NCBI RefSeq assembly: GCF_900765565.1
Contig: NZ_CAAFRZ010000239.1
Coordinates: forward strand, 1 to 26,280
From: an uncultured Dialister sp.
Lineage (GTDB): Bacteria; Bacillota; Negativicutes; Veillonellales; Dialisteraceae
Direction: 5' to 3'
DNA: 26,280 nucleotides
The position numbers and the translations under genes are program-made. Positions 21,393 to 26,280 of this stretch are shown piece by piece. Positions within the stretch are counted from its first letter, which is position 1, and the number at the start of each line of letters is the position of its first letter. The notes beneath the pieces were generated by a model. It saw only the letters and a program-made list of their open reading frames with translations. It was not told where the DNA came from and made no database searches.

Positions 21393-22397
21393 ATGAAAAA
21401 AAGTTTTAAAAAGGTTGTAATCGCATCTATGGCAGCTCTCTCCATGCTGGGCATGGGAATGTCTGTTAATGCTTACGAACTGAACCCGGAAGTTAAGGAT
21501 GTAACCCCGGCTCTCCGTGAAGCTTCCACCGTAGGTGTTTGGACCCATGAAAACCCGGCCATGAAGAATGCACCGAACAAAGATGCTATCCTCGTTATGA
21601 CCTTTGGTACCACCTTCACCGATACCCGCCACAAGACCATTGATGCTGTAGAAAAAGCTATCCAGGCTGCTAACCCGAACGTACCGGTTTACGAAGCTTA
21701 CACTTCCCACATCATCATTGACCGCGTAAAGGCTAAAGAAGGAATCACAAAACTGACCCCTGAAGAAGCATTCGCAAAACTGAAAGCAGAAGGTTACACC
21801 CGTGTAGCTGTTGTATCCCTCGATGTCATCCCCGGCATGGAATACACCTATGATTCCGTTGTAACCAAGATGCAGGTCAACAACTTCAAGAAAATTTCCC
21901 TGGCTACCCCACTGATGTACTTCCAGGGCACCGAAGGTGAACCGGACCAGGTCGTAGACTTCCTGCAGAACCTGAAGAGCCAGTTCCCGAAATGCGGTCC
22001 CCAGGACGCTATCATGATTATGGCTCACGGTACTCCGCATCCCGGCAACGCTTACTACAGCGTTATCCAGGCCCGCATCAACCAGCTGGCTAAGACAGAT
22101 CCGATCTTCTCCCATGTATATGTTTACTCCGTAGAAGGCCGTCCGAACATCAATGATGTTATCCCCCAGCTGAAAGAAAAAGGCTACAAACATGTAACCC
22201 TTATGCCGATCATGATGGTTGCTGGTGACCATGCAAACAACGATATGGCCGGCAGCGATCCTGATTCCCATAAGAGCCAGCTCGAAGCTCAGGGCTTCAC
22301 CGTTTCCACCTACATCCATGGCCTTGGCGAAAACGCTAACATCCGCAAACTCTATGTAGAACGTGCAAATGAAGCTCTTGCAGATCTGCAGAAATAA
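21393..22397 (+). CDS. Exported CbiK-type chelatase
   Basis: A 334-residue CbiK-family chelatase with a clear Sec signal peptide: basic KKSFKK, hydrophobic core to residue 23 and a likely cleavage after VNA (27/28). Metal-site residues are His212 (MAHGTPHP), Glu248 (SVEGRP) and His280 (AGDHANNDMAG). Exported CbiK is known in Desulfovibrio (CbiKP, which binds haem), and the haemin-binding lipoprotein IhtB of Porphyromonas resembles CbiK. A role in metal or haem handling outside the membrane is therefore plausible, and the transporter genes alongside agree. AAAGGAG precedes the ATG. Codons favour GCT, GTA, CGT and GGT unlike neighbouring genes, suggesting high expression. Confidence 0.9.
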   Translation: MKKSFKKVVIASMAALSMLGMGMSVNAYELNPEVKDVTPALREASTVGVWTHENPAMKNAPNKDAILVMTFGTTFTDTRHKTIDAVEKAIQAANPNVPVYEAYTSHIIIDRVKAKEGITKLTPEEAFAKLKAEGYTRVAVVSLDVIPGMEYTYDSVVTKMQVNNFKKISLATPLMYFQGTEGEPDQVVDFLQNLKSQFPKCGPQDAIMIMAHGTPHPGNAYYSVIQARINQLAKTDPIFSHVYVYSVEGRPNINDVIPQLKEKGYKHVTLMPIMMVAGDHANNDMAGSDPDSHKSQLEAQGFTVSTYIHGLGENANIRKLYVERANEALADLQK

Positions 22398-22412
22398 TTT
22401 GTGGTAATATAG

Positions 22413-22437
22413 TATAAGAGATATTGCGTCTCTTATA
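22413..22437 (+). other. Hairpin downstream of the exported cbiK
   Basis: TATAAGAGA (22413-22421) and TCTCTTATA (22429-22437) form a 9-bp perfect stem with a 7-base loop, 15 bases after the stop. It has no U-tract and is directly followed by the terminator. It may stabilise the 3' end of the message. Confidence 0.65.
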
Positions 22438-22442
22438 GAAAG

Positions 22443-22477
22443 AAGGGACTGTGAAATCTTTTCACAGTCCCTTTTCT
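22443..22477 (+). terminator. Terminator between the exported cbiK and the binding-protein gene
   Basis: GGGACTGTGAAA (22445-22456) pairs perfectly with TTTCACAGTCCC (22460-22471), loop TCT, followed by TTTTCT. It should end most cbiK2 transcripts and lower expression of the downstream binding-protein gene. Confidence 0.85.
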
Positions 22478-22491
22478 ATAGGAACAAGAAA

Positions 22492-22530
22492 GAGGGAACG
22501 CCCCCTGTTCCCTCCCCTCTCTATTTTTAT
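22492..22530 (+). terminator. Second terminator-like hairpin before the binding-protein gene
   Basis: GAGGGAAC (22492-22499) pairs with GTTCCCTC (22507-22514), followed by CCCTCTCTATTTTTAT, which ends at the ribosome binding site of the next gene. It may attenuate read-through or sit in the leader of a separate transcript. Confidence 0.5.
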
Positions 22531-22542
22531 AAGGAGTACATC

Positions 22543-23472
22543 ATGAAAAAAGTATTAGCAGCCATTGCAGCAGCAGCCCTGTGCCTCTCCCTCACCGCCT
22601 GCGGATCCTCCCAGGGCGGGGCAAGTACCAGCGGACTTAACTACACCTACAAGGACCAGACCATCAGTGTGAAAGCCGCCCCCCAGCGTATCGTAGAGCT
22701 GTCGGCACCCCTTCTCAACATGGCCTATGCCGTAGGCGGTACCTCCATTGCCCGTCCGGAAACTACAAGCCCCATTCCGGAAGAAGCAAAGTCCCTCCCC
22801 ACCCTGGGCCATGTACAAAACATCAACATGGAAACCCTGGTGGGCATGAAGCCGGACCTGGTCCTCGGTGAAAAGAACCAGAATTCCAAGCTCGAATCTC
22901 TCCTGAAGAGCAATAATATTCCCTATGTACTCATCCAGTACGATGGCATCAACGATAATGTACCGCTCCTGAAATTCATGGGCCAGCTTTACAACAAGCA
23001 AGACCAGGCGGAAAAAGTGATTAAAACCTATGAAGACGGTGTGAAAGCGGTGGAAGACAAGGCCGCCGCCAAGACCCCGGCCAAAGTGGCCGTTCTCCGA
23101 GCCACCGGCAAAGACGTGACCGCAGAGACCCCGAAGTCCATCTGCGCTTCCATGGTGGAAATGCTGAAAATGGATAATGTCATCACAAACCACAAGGACC
23201 TGAAACTGGACAGCAAGACCGTCCCCTACTCTCTGGAACAGCTCTCCGCCGACGATCCGGATACCATCTTCATCGTTACCATGGGCAAGCAGGACGAGAT
23301 CAACAAGAAATTGGACGAATCTATGAGAAACAACCCCTCCTGGGCCCACCTGAAGGCCGTGCAGAATAACCACGTCTACTTCCTGGAACCGGATCTGTTC
23401 CTCATGAACCCCGGCATCAAGACCCCCCAGGCCATGGAGAAGCTCTATGAACTGGTCTATGGGAAGGATTGA
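22543..23472 (+). CDS. ABC transporter substrate-binding lipoprotein (iron/haem/cobalamin class)
   Basis: A 309-residue class III binding protein of the FecB/BtuF/IsdE type. The signal peptide ends in the lipobox LTAC with lipidated Cys20. The sequence from PQRIVELSAPLLNMAYAVGG onward, with the NMETLVGMKPDLVLGEK segment and the long connecting helix near 165-180, fits this class. AAGGAG lies eight bases before the ATG. No separate promoter is obvious. The matching permease and ATPase genes lie convergently downstream, an unusual split arrangement. The substrate (haem, ferric siderophore or corrinoid) cannot be read from sequence; the adjacent exported chelatase makes a tetrapyrrole or its metal attractive. 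Confidence 0.9.
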   Translation: MKKVLAAIAAAALCLSLTACGSSQGGASTSGLNYTYKDQTISVKAAPQRIVELSAPLLNMAYAVGGTSIARPETTSPIPEEAKSLPTLGHVQNINMETLVGMKPDLVLGEKNQNSKLESLLKSNNIPYVLIQYDGINDNVPLLKFMGQLYNKQDQAEKVIKTYEDGVKAVEDKAAAKTPAKVAVLRATGKDVTAETPKSICASMVEMLKMDNVITNHKDLKLDSKTVPYSLEQLSADDPDTIFIVTMGKQDEINKKLDESMRNNPSWAHLKAVQNNHVYFLEPDLFLMNPGIKTPQAMEKLYELVYGKD

Positions 23473-23850
23473 TTCATACTTTGCCCTTAGACAGATAGCG
23501 CCAAAATGATAAAGTTGGCTAAAGGATAACAGGCCCCGCCTGAGGTGGCTCAAGGGGAACGGGCTTCGCCCGAGGGGAAGGTGTGCCGCGACATAATTAT
23601 AGAGCGGCACGAGTTTTTGATACTATAGATATCTGCTTACGGTTGGTGGAATTCTGGCAGCTGCGGTATGGAGATTTCCGGAGTCAGATGGTCAGGCATC
23701 AGACCGGATCAGTGGCAAGGTCTCGGACCGGAATATATAATTTACGCCGCTTCCAAATTATGTGCGCCGCACCTTCCCCTTGGCCGCAGGCCATTCCCCT
23801 TGAGTCACTTCGCCGTCAGGCGTTACCCCTCCGCCACTTTCAAATAGTAA
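23473..23850. repeat. Repeat-bearing gap between the convergent transporter genes
   Basis: No gene is supported. It contains an element with inverted arms (23542-23608 and about 23745-23810) and a central spacer of about 135 bp without recognisable content. Confidence 0.7.
23542..23810. repeat. Inverted-arm element of about 270 bp
   Basis: The left arm starts with GAGGTGGCTCAAGGGGAA, contains GAGGGGAAGGTG and ends in GAGCGGC. It matches the reverse complement of the right arm over about 65 bp (CTCAAGGGGAATGGCC, AAGGGGAAGGTGCGGCGCAC). The same arm sequence in shorter form flanks other intergenic repeats near 18862, 19890 and 25915. Confidence 0.75.
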
Positions 23851-23886
23851 AAAAGGTGCTGTGAATCATCGTTCACAGCACCTTTT
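23851..23886. terminator. Bidirectional terminator between the binding-protein and ATPase genes
   Basis: AAAAGGTGCTGTGAA (23851-23865) and TTCACAGCACCTTTT (23872-23886) form a perfect 15-bp stem with a 6-base loop. T-runs occur on both sides. It lies eight bases beyond the ATPase stop on the minus strand and can also stop plus-strand transcripts. Confidence 0.9.
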
Positions 23887-23893
23887 CTGTATC

Positions 23894-24688
23894 CTATTTT
23901 TCAAGCAGCCCATTGATGCATACGCTGGGTCTTCCTTTTCTCATTTCCACGTCCGCATCCACGTCGAAGACTTCCGCAATGGCCTCGTGGGTCATGACCT
24001 CCATCGGCGGACCGCTTCTCTGGATGATTCCATGCTCCAGAACCAGAAGATCCGTGGAATACCGAATGGCCTGATTGATTTCATGGAGCACCATGACCAC
24101 TGTCAGGTTTTCTTCCCGGTTCAGCTTCGATACCAGCTCCATCACTTCCAGCTGGTGGCAGATATCAAGGTATGTGGTCGGTTCATCGAGAATCAGGATC
24201 TTCGGTTCCTGGGCCAGGGCCATGGCGATCCACACTCTCTGCCGCTCGCCACCGGACAGGCTGGCCGCCAGGCGGTCTTTCAGGTGGATGGTATTGGTCT
24301 TTTCCATGACCTCCTTCACCACTTCCCTGTCTCTCGTGGAAACGCCGCTCCACCAGTGCTGGTAAGGGTACCGGCCGCAGGATACCAGTTCCTCACTGGT
24401 CATATCCTTCGGCACTTCATGGAACTGGGGCAGGAATGCCACCACCCGGGCCAGTTCTCCAGCAGAATAGGATTCCAATGGCCGCCCTGCAATCTCAATG
24501 GAACCGCTCTGAGGTTTTAAATTCCCTGTCACCGTCTTCAAAAGTGTCGACTTGCCGCAGCCGTTCCTTCCGAGGAATGTCACAATGCTTCCTTTTTTGA
24601 TTACCCCCGTAGCCCCTTTCAGGACCTGGTGGTCACCGAAGGTCACGTGGATATCATTGATTTTGATTGCAATATCACTGTCTGTCAT
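23894..24688 (-). CDS. ABC transporter ATP-binding protein (FecE/BtuD class)
   Basis: A 264-residue ATPase powering the adjacent permease. Walker A is GRNGCGKS (40-47), the Q-loop lies in FLPQFHEVP, the signature is LSGGERQR (144-151), and Walker B ILILDEP (164-170) precedes the D-loop TTYLD; all are intact. The start overlaps the permease stop by one base (TAATG), so the two are translationally coupled. The closest functional classes are ferric-siderophore, haem and cobalamin importers. It ends eight bases before a strong terminator. Confidence 0.95.
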   Translation of the reverse strand: MTDSDIAIKINDIHVTFGDHQVLKGATGVIKKGSIVTFLGRNGCGKSTLLKTVTGNLKPQSGSIEIAGRPLESYSAGELARVVAFLPQFHEVPKDMTSEELVSCGRYPYQHWWSGVSTRDREVVKEVMEKTNTIHLKDRLAASLSGGERQRVWIAMALAQEPKILILDEPTTYLDICHQLEVMELVSKLNREENLTVVMVLHEINQAIRYSTDLLVLEHGIIQRSGPPMEVMTHEAIAEVFDVDADVEMRKGRPSVCINGLLEK

Positions 24689-25692
24689 TATGCACTCCTC
24701 CTCAGCAGGTACAGGAAGAACGGTGCACCTAGAAAGGCCATGATAATGCCGGCCGGAATTTCAATAGGCGAGAAGAGCACACGGCCCAGGGTATCGCAGA
24801 ATACGAGAACCCCGGCGCCAAGAATGGCAGAGCCCGGTACCACATACTTGTAGTCCGTACCGATGATGAGGCGTACAATATGGGGCACCACGAGACCTAC
24901 AAACCCGATAAGCCCTGCAATACTGACAGCTCCCGCCGCCAGGAGCGCCGCCACGGCGGTCATGGAGAACCGGACCTTTTCCACCGGTACTCCAAGGCCC
25001 CGGGCAGTCTCATCGCCAAGGGACAGGATGGTCAGCGCTTTGCAGCCTGCCAGCGCCAGGACCAGGCCAAGGACCGTATAAGGGAAGAGAGCCTCCACCT
25101 GAGGCCAGCTTCTGGCAGAAAGGCCGCCTACCATCCAGAGAAGAGCGCCCTGCACTTTATCGGAATAGAACACAAGGAGCGCAGAAATACCGCTGCCCAG
25201 AAAGGCAGACACCGCCACGCCAGCCAGGATAATACGACTGGGACGGATCCCATTCTTCCAGGCCAGGGCGTACACCGCCGCCGCTGACAACATAGCGCCC
25301 ACAAAGGCCACCGGTGTCAGAAGGAGGGACGCTTCCGGCATAAAAATCAGCATGATCACGCCTGCCAGGCCGGCGCCGCTGGAAACACCCACGATCCCCG
25401 GATCTGCCAGGGGGTTCTTCATCACCGCCTGCAGGATGGCTCCGGACACCGCCAGGTTCGCTCCTACCAGGGCGCCTACGATGTTTCTGGGGAACCGGAT
25501 ATTCCAGATCACCATTTCATCGGTAGATTCCACATGTCCCATGAGTGTATGCATGATGGTGGCAAACGAAATATCCGCAGACCCGAAGATCAGACTGAAC
25601 ACCATAGCAAACACAGTAAAAGCGGCAAAAATAAAGATGATGAAAATACGCAGTCCCTTACTCTTGCCGGTTTCCTCCCGTTTTTCTTCCAT
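24688..25692 (-). CDS. FecCD/BtuC-family ABC transporter permease
   Basis: The inner-membrane permease of an iron-siderophore, haem or B12 importer, 334 residues with about ten predicted membrane helices. Family segments seen are NIRFPRNIVGALVGANLAVS, GAILQAVMKNPLADPGIVGV, the LGDETARGLGVPVEKVR loop that contacts the ATPase, and GLIGFVGLVVPHIVRLI. Two in-frame ATGs exist; the one at 25692 is seven bases from AGGAGG, whereas the one at 25698 nearly abuts it, so 25692 is chosen. A single permease gene implies a homodimer. It is divergent from the repeat region to its right and convergent with its binding-protein gene. Confidence 0.95.
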   Translation of the reverse strand: MEEKREETGKSKGLRIFIIFIFAAFTVFAMVFSLIFGSADISFATIMHTLMGHVESTDEMVIWNIRFPRNIVGALVGANLAVSGAILQAVMKNPLADPGIVGVSSGAGLAGVIMLIFMPEASLLLTPVAFVGAMLSAAAVYALAWKNGIRPSRIILAGVAVSAFLGSGISALLVFYSDKVQGALLWMVGGLSARSWPQVEALFPYTVLGLVLALAGCKALTILSLGDETARGLGVPVEKVRFSMTAVAALLAAGAVSIAGLIGFVGLVVPHIVRLIIGTDYKYVVPGSAILGAGVLVFCDTLGRVLFSPIEIPAGIIMAFLGAPFFLYLLRRSA

Positions 25693-25771
25693 TACCATTC
25701 CTCCTTCATCTGATATCCAAAGCAGAATCAGTATTTAATGAGTCTTCACTTCCTGCTAATTTAATGATATC

Positions 25772-25819
25772 AAACATACTGTTTATACTTAATTATAGCA
25801 TTTTGAAATTCGAATACAA
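25772..25819 (-). promoter_or_regulatory. Promoter and possible operator of the permease-ATPase unit
   Basis: On the minus strand TTGTAT (25819-25814) and a perfect TATAAT (25797-25792) are 16 bases apart. An inverted repeat AAACATACTGTTT (25772-25784) covers the predicted transcription start, a good place for a repressor. It does not match the Fur consensus well. Confidence 0.6.
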
Positions 25820-26280
25820 GACCGGTTAAAGAGAAAGTGCTGTGATATGGCTGGACAGCGTGCGAACGGACAGGGCCTTGAAGCCTTGGGCGGACCGGCC
25901 TGTGGCAAATGAGGTGGCTATGAGGACTGAAGTGACTAAGTGAAGGTGGCGGCGCACAATTCATATTGCGCCGCATTACTGATACATGCCAGCGGCAAAG
26001 CCGCTGGATATGTCGAATAACTGATGCCCCAGCCCGGTGGATGGTTCATAAGGGTGGTGGGTGCTGCGCACCGGGGGCATGAGGTGGACCAGCGGCTTCA
26101 CCGCAGTTGGAATTCTAAAGACTCTATCCCCAAACCGTGCAATTGTCTCAGCAAGAGGCCCCTTCCTCGGGGAAGCAAGCGAACTGGAGTTACAGCAGCG
26201 AACACAAGTTGCACCAGCGAACATGATTTGAAGGAGCGTTAGTGACGCACAAATCATCGTGAGTCGGTGACAGCCGTAGC
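25820..26280. repeat. Intergenic repeats at the right end
   Basis: No gene is supported. The stretch holds a GAGGTGGCTATG arm, the right 116-bp repeat (25945-26060), mini-palindromes at 25992-26004 and 26092-26104, and at about 26165-26205 a block inversely related to 3409-3440. The window ends inside the repeat region. Confidence 0.7.
25945..26060. repeat. 116-bp repeat, right copy (inverted to 19775-19890)
   Basis: The reverse complement of this block aligns with 19775-19890 over its whole length. Weaker similarity continues on both sides: the CCACCTCA-type repeats beyond 25945, and GCTGGTCCACCTCATGCCCC (complement of about 26070-26098) against 19638-19657. Confidence 0.9.

Noticed and set aside
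21393..22397. Exported chelatase as a horizontally acquired gene because of its different codon use
   Set aside because: The bias resembles that of highly expressed genes, and its closest visible relative is the neighbouring paralogue, so expression level is the simpler explanation.

Overview
The window looks like a chromosomal segment of a diderm Firmicute (Negativicutes), perhaps close to Dialister, Allisonella or Megasphaera. The reasons are a GC-rich Firmicute-style gene set with strong AGGAGG ribosome binding sites, an mreBCD-mrdA-minD-rodA wall cluster, the linked pair of radical-SAM genes beside rng, and an exported CbiK-type chelatase. The assignment is an inference from gene content. 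No rRNA, tRNA, CRISPR array, prophage or transposase gene was recognised.

Layout. From 574 to 18588 every gene lies on the minus strand. Reading each transcription unit in its own direction: (1) thiL-gpmA (5312 to 3555), then a patatin-like lipase gene followed by tsaE-tsaB-rimI (3019 to 574), all overlapping. This unit makes the tRNA t6A modification and acetylates a ribosomal protein. (2) A lone nicotinamidase gene (6108 to 5542) with a good promoter. (3) Two linked radical-SAM-family genes, then rng and a thioredoxin gene, ending in a clear terminator (11355 to 6962). (4) The elongasome operon mreB-mreC-mreD-mrdA-minD-rodA (18588 to 12300), starting from an extended -10 promoter. Its MreB has lost the residues normally used for ATP hydrolysis, and its MinD has no adjacent MinC or MinE.

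From 20003 to 25820 lies a metal/tetrapyrrole locus. Two CbiK-type chelatase paralogues are on the plus strand, one cytoplasmic and one with a signal peptide. They are followed by a lipoprotein binding protein on the plus strand and, convergently, a FecCD-type permease and its ATPase on the minus strand. I infer a haem/iron or cobalt/corrinoid acquisition system in which the exported chelatase handles a tetrapyrrole outside the membrane. Inverted copies of a 116-bp repeat flank this locus.

The intergenic stretches are unusually repeat-rich: 1-573, 3020-3554, 5313-5541, 6169-6961, 11416-12299, 18624-20002, 23473-23850 and 25820-26280. They are mosaics of several repeat families: a 231-bp imperfect palindrome (two full copies, one truncated), a MITE-like unit with terminal inverted repeats, a 13-nt GCGGC-AAA-GCCGC mini-palindrome at about ten sites, 30-bp hexamer arrays that merge with gene stop codons, and heptamer and nonamer tandem arrays. 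No convincing genes were seen in these stretches. Long open frames opposite the real genes are shadows caused by GC-rich third codon positions.
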